From assembly GCA_002633005.1 (NCBI GenBank), contig NMRA01000144.1, positions 608,248 through 672,247 of the forward strand: a stretch of 64,000 nucleotides of DNA. The letters run 5' to 3'. Positions 51,235 through 62,290 of the stretch are shown piece after piece. The DNA is from Phoronis australis. Its lineage: Eukaryota; Phoronida; Phoronidae. The position numbers and the translations under genes are program-made. Numbering within the stretch: position 1 is the stretch's first letter; each line of letters starts with the position of its first letter. Under the pieces are notes generated by a model that saw only the letters and a list, made by a program, of their open reading frames with translations, did not search any database and was not told the DNA's origin.

Positions 51235-51500
51235 TGCTACCAGATCCTTGGTGTTTGTGTTAACTTGTTTTGACTTTCAGTTGTCAACCTGTGGCCCATC
51301 CATGCATCCACATGTTTTGATAAACTTTGTAGTGAACAAGATTACCTAATAGTTATTCACAGAATACTAGCTTGACACAACTGACCAGTGCCAAATAAGG
51401 CAAAGACGATAATGAATTTCTCATGATTGTTCTACACTAAGTTCTTAGAGTTGTTTACTGTTATTTCCAATGGAATTTTGAATCATGAAGTTAACTGTGG
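51235..51500 (+). repeat. Local direct duplication, first copy
   Basis: It aligns with 51990-52250: GTTTTG(A/G)ACTTTCAGT, ATGGCCCATCCA, GTTATTCACAGAA, then GACA(A)A.TGACCA, AATGAATTTCTCATGA and AAGAGTTGTTTACTGT. Identity is moderate with several small gaps, so the duplication is old. It contains polypyrimidine-AG words that imitate acceptors, but no open exon follows. Confidence 0.7.
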
Positions 51501-51989
51501 ATCAAGACACACTACTGCACACACACAGTGCTACATTTGACTCTCCCTACATTATACAACAGAATTTTTCATTGGCTTCTATCACCATTCCATCGATCTT
51601 TCATAATAATCCATACTTATCATTTGTGAGATGGTCCCAACAGCAATCCCGTGGGGCATAGCCATCAGAACAACCCAGTTTCAAGGCAATTATACCAGAA
51701 GATTCGTTTCCTTACCAACAAAAGTTACGTGTTTCACTTTTTGTCTTGGAATTGACTAGAAATTCTGAGGGCAAATTTTCAGTTTCTTTTCCACCATACG
51801 AAGGCAACGCAAATTAATATTTACACCTGGGTGTATGTTTGCGTGCAGTGCATATTTACATACGTGTAAAAGTGTTGCATAAAAACAGGACTTTACATAA
51901 CACCTGTCCACATCATTTGTCATGAAATTCAAGATATATTTTTCCTATGTGTGTTGAATTTGATAGTATTATTACTTTGCTAACATGTT

Positions 51990-52250
51990 TCTGGTATGTG
52001 TATGCTATTTGTTTTGGACTTCAGTGGAGTGAGATTAATTCAATGGCCCATCCAGTCATCCCTACATTTTCAGATTATCTCTATACTTATGTAATAATTT
52101 GATGTGGTTATTCACAGAACAGCTGCCTGAGACAAATGACCAAGACCATATATAGCAGAAACAATAGTGAATTTCTTATGAATGTTTGTTAATTCTAAGA
52201 GTTGTTTACTGTACTACTTCTGGAAGACTATTTTGAATCAAAAGGTTCAG
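51990..52250 (+). repeat. Local direct duplication, second copy
   Basis: Partner of 51235-51500, about 750 bp downstream on the same strand, with the same order of landmark words ending in GAGTTGTTTACTGT and TTTTGAATCA. Confidence 0.7.
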
Positions 52251-53510
52251 TACATTTTTGCCCACACATATTTACCTGTATAAACCATGAAATAAAGAAA
52301 TAAAACTAGAGCACTATCAGCATAACGTATATTGTCTCTCTAAGTGAATCTTAGCTTAACATTTCCACTAGTTTGCTGTGTACTCAATGCCACAATCACA
52401 ACATAGCCACCTTCCTACCCCAACATTATCATCATTTCAAGTTTTACACTACACAAAACTTGAAAAACAAAGTTATATCTAATAGCCCAATATTTCTACA
52501 AATGCAATGTGATGAAAAATAAAGAAAATACGCAATTTTTGTATTTGAATTACAATCAGTTTACGAACTTCAAAGCATACCATTACTATAGTATTAAGAA
52601 AATGCCACTTTAATTTTATCATAAAGATTGATATTTTATTATGACCATTATATTATAATAACCACAACATAATTAATATTATAATTTTAATTATTACTAA
52701 TTCTCGATATCAAACTTCACATAAAAATCAGTTTATATGTTAAAATAAGGATTAAAAGGAACGTCCAAGGGCTACGTCCCAAACTGGAGAACTTTTACGG
52801 TAATATAGTGAAGAGAGTAAATTTGAAGAAGTTAACATACACAAAGAAAAAACAATGAAAGAATTGAGACTGAGTTCAAGAGCTGTAACAATATGCATAA
52901 ATAAAAAGTTAAATTCTTGTAATACCATATGGAGAAAATCACACTTGCAGGATATGAAAAAACGTTACCTTTTTTCGAAGCAAAATGATTTGTGAAACTG
53001 TAACAACAGTGAAACCTAAATTCAAACACAGCTCATGCAGATGTTTTATCAACTGATTGTTGCATTCATATATCAAATGTAGCATCACTTGGTCAATTTA
53101 AAAAATAAATACATGTTTGACTGCTTTTTCTATTAAAAATTCACTAAAACAATTAAGAATGTTCAGTACGAGTATGCAATAATAACAGTGAGATTTTTAA
53201 CACTTCATATTTACTGAAAAAATTCAATAAATATTCTATAGCATGTTATATGTTCTCTGAACACGTACAAATAAATACCAAAATGCAGTGTTCGTCTGAG
53301 GTTGCATTTTTACAAAATTTCACAAAATTAAGCTGAAGATGACGAATGCTGAGATTATGGGTGCAGCACGTAACAACTAAAAGCAAAGAAACCAATCAAG
53401 TATTTCATTTTTTGATTTCCATTTTGGACCACATGAGTCACCTCTTTTTGCCTGACTTATAACACTACGCCACGTTCTGTGCTAGTGTAACAATTTTTTA
53501 CTGTTTTCAG

Positions 53511-53540
53511 GGACAAGAAATGGACCCAAAAAATTTTGAG
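53511..53540 (+). CDS. Micro-exon E4 (30 nt) of the long-intron gene
   Basis: The acceptor TTTTTTACTGTTTTCAG is excellent, and the donor is GAG|GTGGGT. Read in the phase set by E3, one base completes Trp, nine codons give DKKWTQKIL, and AG is carried over to join the T of E5 (AGT, Ser). The exon is also open in phase 0, but that reading runs into stops downstream. Exons this short are real in animals but hard to prove by eye. Confidence 0.45.
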
Positions 53541-55487
53541 GTGGGTCCACTGGACCAGTATTTGGAATAGTAGGACAAACACTGCGAAAGGGCTAAGCTA
53601 CAAAAATTAACATTTCCCCCACAGTTCCAATTTACACCCCTTACGAACAAATCATAGAGACCCTTAACAATCTTCTTGCCATGAACTTAGAAATTTAAAG
53701 TGTTTCACTGTCTCATAGCCGTAATTTGCCAGCCAGTTAATCCTGTACCTAACATCAGCTTATTCAGCACTTCAGCACTACAAGTAACCATAGCTACCAA
53801 ACCACAAAGCTACCTAAGTGATAGATGACTCATGCAAGCATTGGTCATCACCAAAAATAGCATGCATACCCTGGATCTGACGTCTCTACATTAATTGCTA
53901 ATCATATATAAGCTGCCCTTTGAAAGATAAAGTAAATTCACAATCTCTGACAAGTTCAATTCACAGATTACGACAAACACGATTTTTTCTTGTCAATACA
54001 CACAAAAATGGTTTTGATGAATTAGAATGCAAACAACTGAATACGATAACTTCAAAAACATTAGAAAGGCATTCCAACTTGCAATGCAAAGTGATGAGTA
54101 ATTACCTAAGTTATGGAAATTCTTACAGAAAAAATTAATAGTTTAGGTAAAAAATCCCATATATCCACCAGGAATGCTCTTTGTTGTATCCATGCATTCT
54201 TGGCCATAACAAAATTATTTTAAATAAGGATAAATATCAAAGAAATTCCAGTAACATCACATTTATCGGACCCCTGTACAAAATGCAGTGACAATGCAAA
54301 CCCATCCTGCCCCCTAGTGAGCTTATTGTGAACTACTAAAACCTTGTTGAGGGAGGCAGTTACAGAGTGAAAAGGTGAAAACAACTGACGCAGATACTGA
54401 ACTGGTAGGTGTTTATGATGCAAAGCAAGTGCACAAAGTGAACGGGTACACTTGCAAAAATCTTAAATGATACTCTAAAAATCCCTACTGGTCACTAAAC
54501 ATGAAATTCTTTCACTAAACATGGAAATTTAAGTTTATCTGCTCACAGCAGAAGTGAGTCAGCCACACAACTTCATGATGCGCAACTGCTAAGTACAATT
54601 CAACACTCTATTTAAAATTCTGGTTTCTTAGTCTTTGTTTGAATAATAAATAAAATCACTAGAATGTAGTTCCAACAATACACTCCCAACAATGTCTTGA
54701 TTTCCAGTAATGGAAAAGGCTATAATTTAAGTATTTGCAAAATCTCAATGTCTACAATTCAACAGAACTCAGAATAGAAAGACTTGGGTATTCTTTTGAG
54801 GTCTGCAAACAGACCAGACACTCTTGTCAAATTACACAGTCCAGGGCCTGATTAATGAGTCTTAAGTGGTCCACATTAAAATTAAACTCAGCAGTAGAAA
54901 AGACCCTACTTGTGCTCAGGGGCAACTTAACACAGGGACAACTTCCATCAACATATGGAGGTAGACTAACTATCTAGGGTAACTTGCCCCAATGTGCCTT
55001 ATGTAGATGCAAATAGCTTACCCAGTTCACACAAAGGGTGGTCTATATATGAGATCTTAGTGGGAAGTCACAAAAAATATTAAAAGCCTTTGAAAACTGA
55101 AAGAAAGGTAAATTTTGTTGGGATTGACGAGATATTAACATATATTGGGATGGAAATGCATTTCACTGGCCACTCTTGTTTCTATGTTTGTCCATGTAGT
55201 CAGATGAAAGAATCCAAGTGATTCTAAATTAAAGGAGGTTAAGCTAACACTTGTATATTTCAACCACTGTCAATGTTAGCAATGTCAGCTATGTGCGGGC
55301 ACAGCTCACACTGCAACAGTAAATAATGGAAATTTTAACAAATGTTGTTCTACAAAGCTAATAATATAATCAACTTTGTTCATAAAATTTTACAATGTAA
55401 AATTTCACTACTTGCTATAGAGGCTGCATTTGAGAGGCTTAATAAATTTCAGACCACACAGTAGACATTTTTAACTCTGTCTGCCAG
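53541..55487. other. Probable intron E4-E5
   Basis: No further exon or repeat family recognised. Confidence 0.4.
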
Positions 55488-55516
55488 TGACACACAATCA
55501 GCCGAGTCAGTCATGG
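55488..55516 (+). CDS. Micro-exon E5 (29 nt) of the long-intron gene
   Basis: Acceptor TTTTTAACTCTGTCTGCCAG, donor ATGG|GTAAAC. In chain phase it gives Ser (completed), then DTQSAESVM, then one G carried over. E5 is needed for the chain: E4 ends in phase 2 and E6, with its better reading, starts in phase 1, and E5 converts between them exactly. A longer open frame runs through this point in another frame and is considered chance. Confidence 0.45.
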
Positions 55517-56061
55517 GTAAACGAGAATATGTTTGAGGCACTACAACACGATGTAAGAAAAATTTCTAAAAAATCCAAAGAAATTAATCTATGGGATTTA
55601 TATGATATGGTTTCATTTATTTATGCCATTTTAATTGTTTACATTCACTGGCACATACTGAACTGCAAGCAAAATGCTTTGAATATAGCCTTCATTGGGT
55701 TTTATGGGCACCCCTATTTCTCTTCTGTCTCAACCAGTTCTGTAACAATCTTGAATCTGCATTCAAGCACGCCAGCACGCTACTATTAGTGTGCAAAATT
55801 GTCATCAACATTCTCAATCATATTGACTGTTTATCTGATTATTGTTGATAAACACCAGGAAAATATAGCTTTGAAATTCTGTTCAATAAATCATGGAACT
55901 TCAATATCGCAGTTTCCCCATCTTAATGCTAACAATTTCCCTGCACTGACCTTTATGTGCTTGATAAAGACATTTTTAAATGTCATTCATATGTGGGAAG
56001 CCCATATAAATTGATAGTGTTATGACAGCCAAACTCTGCATTGATACATGAGCCAGTATAG

Positions 56062-56132
56062 AGGAGCTGCCCCCAAACCACATGCAACAACTACAAAGAG
56101 AAGCTGAAAAACAAGAGAAGGAACAATCTAAG
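56062..56132 (+). CDS. Exon E6 of the long-intron gene, Glu/Gln/Lys-rich
   Basis: The donor AAG|GTAAAA is good; the acceptor is weak and its place uncertain (AG at 56060-56061, or at 56051-56052, which would add Ala-Ser-Ile in frame). The open frame reads ELPPNHMQQLQREAEKQEKE then Gln-Ser-Lys, a strongly charged stretch likely to be helical or a short coiled coil. It ends in phase 0, matching E7. The codon composition and charge pattern are the most protein-like of the chain. Confidence 0.55.
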
Positions 56133-56351
56133 GTAAAATGGCAACAAGTCACCAGGGACACTTGCATTAAAATGTAAAACGGATGATCAAATATTCATCT
56201 AAAAATAGACAAATACATTGATATTTCAAAACACTATTTTCAATTCATTCCGTATATGTGGCTACAGTTAGCATCTGGGCTTTTTGTCAAGGACTTTTGG
56301 AAACCCATCAATAAATTGACAGACCTTCTTTTACAGACAAGTTCTCTAGTT

Positions 56352-56690
56352 ATGTAAGACTCTAGAAAAATGTACAAATTTGGCTAGAAGATAATATCTA
56401 AGAATTGGCTGATCAGATTCAAACGTTCAGATATTATGTTTCGTGCAGTTCTCAAAACGCTGTCAGGAAATTGTTTGCATGAGGGGCTATAAAAGTGGGA
56501 CATTTATATGAAATACCATTTTTGCAATTGATACACGTTTCCTTTTGCTAAATTTTACTAAAAAGACATAGCCACACTATGATCCAATCACCGAGTTAAA
56601 ACCTATAAGTTTGTAATGTAGATATGTTGCTGAATACACAAACTTTACACAGACTTGTTCATAACTTCTACATAACTTTAATGGCCATAA
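56352..56690 (+). repeat. Dispersed repeat family R1, copy C (deleted inside)
   Basis: It aligns with 46372-46915, starting at GTAAGACTCTAGAAAAATGT and containing CAAATTTGG, GCTGATCAGATTCA and TTTTGCTAAATTTTACTAA. It lacks about 150-200 bp of the middle of copy B. It lies in the intron between E6 and E7. Confidence 0.75.
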
Positions 56691-56868
56691 CAAAAAACGT
56701 CATTTTTCGTAAATATTAGAAAACACCCGAGCCTGTAGAAGTTAAGACAATCTCCTTGAAAAATTACAAATTAAAAAAAAACGAGTCCTGGTGTATTTAT
56801 AAATGTCCAAGCATGATTTACGTGTATGTAATACATTTCTAAGATTAATAAAAATATATTTTTTATAG

Positions 56869-56923
56869 GCTGAACCGGAGTATTCAAAATTATATTTGAA
56901 GAAATGTGACAAATGTAAAAAAG
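56869..56923 (+). CDS. Exon E7 of the long-intron gene, CxxC-Lys-rich
   Basis: Acceptor ATATTTTTTATAG (AG at 56867-56868), 55 nt, donor AAAAAAG|GTAGGC. In phase 0 it encodes AEPEYSKLYLKKCDKCKK and leaves one G. The Cys-x2-Cys pair within lysines could be half of a zinc site, and the cluster could also act as a nuclear localisation signal; both are inference. The carried G joins TG of E8 to give Val. Confidence 0.6.
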
Positions 56924-57636
56924 GTAGGCAGTTAACTGCTTTGACGTTAATTTATTATACAATATAAGATAATATGTGATAGTAAACCAGGCTCTTTATT
57001 ATAAAAATAATTTTAAATCACTGGAAGTTTTAAAGATATTTAAACAACCAACAGAAACTTGCAGAATCTTATAAGGAATTTGAAAAGAAAACTATTTTAC
57101 AGATTAAAATTCAGTAGACAGAATAAATTCAATGTATAAATCTAAAAACAGGAAAATTAAGACAACATACATCAATTTTGATACTAAAGTTTCCTTTAAA
57201 AATTCTTAGCAAGAATCTAAAATACCTGTATCACTCAAATGGCTGTTTTCTTAGCACATACAAATGCAGGCTGGCCTAAATATTCAACTCTTACTTGCAT
57301 AAACAATAATTGGTAAAATGGACATTTCTGGTTTTTCAATGGCTAACTACAATGTTAAAGATGATGAAAAATTTACCAAATGTGATTTTGTCACAGTAAT
57401 ATACACAGAGCAGATTGTGTTATAAATTAAATAGAATTTCTTAATGCCGGGTCCATATTTGTTGAGAAATTACATAACAAAATAAATTGTGTTGGCCATA
57501 TTGTGTGATAAATGGGTGAATTGCCCTACCCTTGTGTACTTTTATATCATTTTATTACACTTAATGTGAATTTAACCAGCTGACCACCATGTCAGATAAG
57601 TGGCTACAGCATGACTGCCAACACACAGGCACCAAC

Positions 57637-57666
57637 CCACGCACACACACGCACGCACACACACAG

Positions 57667-57696
<30 letters not shown>
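57637..57696 (+). repeat. (CA)n microsatellite
   Basis: CA run with GCACG and AGACA interruptions, then about 34 bp of perfect AC. It directly precedes R2 copy B. Confidence 0.95.
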
Positions 57697-57698
<2 letters not shown>

Positions 57699-57709
57699 CT
57701 AGAGCCGGA

Positions 57710-58100
57710 TTTCAGCTATGGGAAAATTGCCCCAATTTCAGACAAAAATAATGACCAAAATTACCCTTTTTCTGCCTTCTAACAGTGTTGTGAATGCCCA
57801 CAATTTTTCAAAATATTTTCTGATGGTAGTTATTGGAACAGAATTAAAGTGTGATAAAACATTAAGATGATGCCACGCATCTTTTATTAAAAAATGAGTA
57901 AATACAATTTCACTTGTCTGCCATAGTGTGTTGAACTAAATTGGTGAGATTTTTATTGTACACAGTTTACACAAATCGCTATTTGCTGATCTACCACTTT
58001 TTCAGGGTAGGTCACTGAATGCCACTAGTCTTTGAACTTTGTTACTTGCTGTAGCAGATTGTGTATTAGTGAGAACCCCTTATCACCACCGATGATAAGT
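57710..58100 (+). repeat. Dispersed repeat family R2, copy B
   Basis: The longest R2 copy: GGAAAATTGCC, ACCAAAATTACCCTTTT, GTGAATGCCCA, TTTTTCAAAATATTTTCTGA, TTTCACTTGTC, then a CAGGGTAGGTCACTGAATGC-like tail. Aligned with 49660-49990 and 61935-62290. Confidence 0.7.
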
Positions 58101-59221
58101 AATGCTGCTAAAAAGGCAAACAAAGCAGACTCTACCTCAGTTATTACCACACTACATTTTCATTAAAGGGCTTTAACTCAGTTTTCCAAAATACCGTAAA
58201 GCAGTTGTATTACCGCATTGACTAACTAATAAAATCTTTGAATAACCAAGAATTTAGTTTGAAAATGTTGATGTTGAGTTTTTGTTATTTTGGCTTTTGG
58301 TAATACCAAGCAACATCAAATTTCACAATGATGTCATACCCTTAACAACAAGCAAACCCAAGTGCAGACGTTAGGTGTGACTTAATTTTTTCAAAATGTC
58401 AGTTTTGAAATTTATTCAAGATCAAACTTCTCATCTCAAATTGTTCTAATCAAAAAAACTACTCAACAACATAACATAACCTCCACTTAGTGAAATGCTG
58501 GCAGCGGGTAATCATGATTTTGAAATTGGCACACTTTTGAGATCGAATTGTGCATTCTTATGTGACACTGAGCTGAAATAGCTTTAAAAAACCCTCTATT
58601 TCTTATTTCATAGAATATGCCATGGGCATAATAAAAGAAATATTCAACCTTTTGAGCAGTAGCCAAAACGCTACAATTTGAGGTACTCAACATCCAGACA
58701 AAACATTTACTTATACCAAGGTAAAAAGTCAGTGAACCGAAAATATAATTAAATTAGTCAAAACATAAAACAGACACCCTACAAATATATCAATCCATTT
58801 TCAAAAGGATTTCAATCATTAATTCAATTAGAGGTGTTTTTACAGTACAAGTCAGAGACCAAAATAAAAACAAGGAAATTATAAAATTCAATGATAAATC
58901 AGAAATGTGTTGAACCGATTAACGTGTGTTTATCATTAGTTATTTTTCCACTTGTATTTAGCATTGAAATAATGAAATTGATGAAAAAGACCAAAAGAAA
59001 TTATTTGTAATTTATTTCATATTTTTATTTTATGGTTTCTATAACCAGCTGCATTAATATAATCCTAGTTTTCAACTCCAGAAAATAAATGCCGTCTACT
59101 TTAAGACACACACTTCATGTTATTCACAAATAATTTGCCTTTCAAAATAACCAAATATTATCTATATTGTTTTAAATTTACAAATTATCTGATAACTATG
59201 AAAATAATAATTAAATTTTAG

Positions 59222-59323
59222 TGTCTGGACCTACAGAATTTTCACCCAGTATGACAAGCGTTGCACCCAGCCAAGCAGAGCAACTGTCTGTCTCAACACC
59301 TCACATAACACCAGTCACTCTTA
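59222..59323 (+). CDS. Exon E8 of the long-intron gene, Ser/Thr/Pro-rich
   Basis: Acceptor AATTAAATTTTAG (AG at 59220-59221), 102 nt, donor CTTA|GTATGT. The phase set by E7 gives Val, then SGPTEFSPSMTSVAPSQAEQ and 13 more residues, ending in phase 1. Of the other frames one stops early and one stops only at the exon border. The Ser/Thr/Pro-rich composition suggests a disordered regulatory tail with possible phosphorylation sites. The family is not recognised. Confidence 0.6.
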
Positions 59324-60806
59324 GTATGTAGCAAATATATCTGTACAGCCCCAAGCAAAGCAGGTACCTAAAAACTATTCACTTTGGGACAATAAATGTC
59401 AAATTTCTCAACAAAAATATCCTTTCAGGAAAATTAACTTTGCTTTTAGCATGGCTTGTATTGGTCGCTATTGCCTAATAACATTTGGTAAAATTGTGAG
59501 CAATTACAACATTGTGGTAAGCCTCTGAAAAACATAAATGTAGCAAGTTCAGCATTCACTTTTGTCCCAAATTGAAGAATTTTCAGGTAACAAATACACA
59601 CAAAGTTAAACCTACAAAAATTAAATTTCAGGTAAGAATCTCATTTTCTGAAATTTGAAATTATTTAAAGCAACAAGACTTAGTTTTGCTAACACATCTG
59701 ATGATATTTTACTGATAATATTCTAAATATTGTTCTCATAAAAAATAATAAAAAACTCAGGAAAAGGACCAAAGAAGCTTTTATAAAAACATGAAAATTA
59801 TTGCGATAATGCAAACTATAAAAATATGAAATGAAGTAATGTAATTATAAAACAATTTTAACTGAGTACAAAGTATTGCAATCTTATTTGAAGACTGGTA
59901 TTAATAAAACATAAAAAATATCTTGTGATTTGTGACACACTTTTCACAATGATGTCAGAAGAATTAGTAAAAATAAAAAGAAATAAATGTGTTATACATT
60001 TGAAGTGATTATTTATTTTTACATTTAATTTCAAATTCCAAAAATATACATATTTACACTGCTTTCAACTTCAAGTAGGTATCAGATAAGTAGGTAAAGT
60101 TATAAACAAATTAAGCACATTCAGGATTTTTAATAAGTGGCAAGTAATCATACCAATAAACAATTAAGACGAAAATTAAAAAATTGATGACTTATAAGCA
60201 TAAAAATAAAAACCTACAGGAAAGTCAACTATTAACAAGACACAGTCAGTTTTAGGGCCAAAATGCATTTTTGGGATTATAGCTAGGTAAGTATTCTTAG
60301 CTTTGACCAAAAACAGCAAAGTCCATGAGTTTCTGCGATTTTGTTAGAAATGACATATTTCCAACATAGGCTTCCTGTCATTAGGTAAAATTAACTGAAA
60401 TCGAAGCTAATGGCCTTAAAAGATAAGTTCGCTTAAAATGCTCAGCTACTTGTGGCATTGGTCTTTACCTCTAGGAACAAATCATTGGGTTCGAATCTGT
60501 CGATTTCAGTCTGGGAACTGATTTCAAATATACAACATTTAGAGTGACATTATCAGCCCCAAAGTTCAAAATTAATTATTTCAAATAAACTTATTGATCT
60601 GAACATTTTAAACAAACTGAATGCAAAACATGCGGCACCTAAATGAATCAAATTCTTCTGCACCAAACCTGTTTTTAAACACACATTAATAATTATATTC
60701 TGTATAGAACATTGAATGTTCATATCTGCTGTTTACAATACACCAGCCAGTTCAAAACTGAACCATTTCTCCTCAGATTTACTTTATTTTAATTCACTGT
60801 CTCCAG
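59324..60806. other. Probable intron after E8
   Basis: No exon recognised. A GGTTCGAATCTG word near 60.49 kb resembles a tRNA T-arm, but no tRNA fold surrounds it. Confidence 0.4.
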
Positions 60807-60898
60807 CACTAAAGCAATGCCATCAATCACGGACAATAAGTGCTGAAAATATTACTCGTAAAAACAGTTACCTTAATAATGATCTGACAACAAATTAA
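60807..60898 (+). CDS. Possible last exon (E9) of the long-intron gene
   Basis: The acceptor TTTTAATTCACTGTCTCCAG has a good pyrimidine tract. Starting with CA it completes the A of E8 to ACA (Thr), then 29 codons (LKQCHQSRTISAENITRKNS and more) lead to TAA at 60896-60898. The phase fits, but the frame is short, no strong polyadenylation site follows closely, and the gene may instead continue to the acceptor at 63997. It should be treated as an alternative. Confidence 0.25.
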
Positions 60899-61934
60899 CA
60901 GAAAAAATCATAAAGCAATGTTTCTAGTACCATGTAAACGAAAAGTCACTATATCTGTACACAACTGTAAATATACCAAGTGACTTAATATTGGAAAAGA
61001 CACTAAATGACTTTGGAATATCTAATACGAAATGACTTGACCTTACACAAAATTCTCTGTGGGGTATGTATAACAGTTATGTAATTCAAGTCCATTTACT
61101 GCACTATAGAACATTATAATGGAAAATAGTAATTTCCAATTTAACAACTAACATGTGCACAATCCATCCACAACTTCCATATGGTAGCAAACAAGTGAAT
61201 ACGAACGAAAAAAAGTAATAAAATGGCAAATGCTTATTATTCTAAACAAATAAAACCATCATTAGATTCATCTCATGCCATTATAGTATAACAAAAACAT
61301 AAAATACTGTTTAAATTTAACCAGTAATAAATTACTATTAACCTTCAAGGCACATTTTAGAATTTCCCACTGTCAGTTACAAAAACAATTAAAATGATAT
61401 TTAAATCTCGTGGTTAAAAATCTTATTTAGAAACATCTTGAAAAGGATTATGAATAGTGAAAAGACCTCATAAAATTGATTAGCTTGCTGTTGGTTAAAA
61501 ATATAATACCTCGTAGCCAGAAGGAATTTAATAACACGAAAGAAAATTGGAAATACGATCACTTGTAAGTTCATTAATGTGATACAAAATTAACCAGATT
61601 TTTTGTGACTCGTCAGTCACTGAACTTAATTGTTTTGTCTGGAAAATCACTGAGAAAACAGACAAATAAAATGTGCTTTGTCACCCGATTCTTCGACTTG
61701 CAACTGGAAAAAAGAGATGTTCAAAATTAAAGGCGAAAAAAATTAAATATCGCAAAAAATAAAATGCCATAAAATCAATCATGTACAGGACAACTGAAAA
61801 CTGACCTTCACAAAGCAGAACAAATATTGTAAAATTAATTTTGATCAAACCACAACAGAATGAGGACAAAACAGATGAAAAATTAATAAAAATCACCAGT
61901 TGCTTGCAGTCAAATCTCACCAACTTCGGTCAGA
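60899..61934. other. AT-rich DNA, no feature recognised
   Basis: Short open frames only. It could be 3' UTR or intron of the long gene. Confidence 0.4.
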
Positions 61935-62290
61935 AGTAATTGCGAGAATTACCCTTTTTCGTTTTCAAGGTTTTCTGACATTGTAGTGAATGCCCAAATT
62001 TTTTCAAAATATTTGGTGATAGTACGTAACTATGGCACAGGACTCAAATGCATTTCTTTTGATGCTACATATCTTTTATGAAAATATTAAGAAAATTAAA
62101 TTTCACTTGTCTAGTATAACGAGTCCTACAATGGTAAAGTTTTATGGTAATCTATTTCAACAGGGTGATTTTCCTCATGCAGGTGCATTGCCACATAGTA
62201 CAAAAATTAGGTGTCAATATCATGTTCGTTTCAGTTGCCTTGTCATTCAATTGTCTTGCCAAGGAACAGGCCTACTTAGCAAGTGGGTAT
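61935..62290 (+). repeat. Dispersed repeat family R2, copy C
   Basis: Landmarks shared with copies A and B: GAATTACCCTTTTTC, TTTTCTGACATTG, GTGAATGCCCAAATTTTTTC then AAAATAT, AAATTTCACTTGTC, CAGGGTGATTTTCCTCATGC. An 87-codon open frame across it is not supported as a gene because the sister copies are not open in the same way. Confidence 0.7.

Larger units (their letters stand above)
56924..59221. other. Probable intron E7-E8
   Basis: Contains the CA microsatellite (57637-57696) and R2 copy B (57710-58100). No further exon was recognised. Confidence 0.45.

Noticed and set aside
60440-60510. tRNA-like GGTTCGAATC word
   Set aside because: No D-arm, anticodon arm or acceptor stem can be paired around it.
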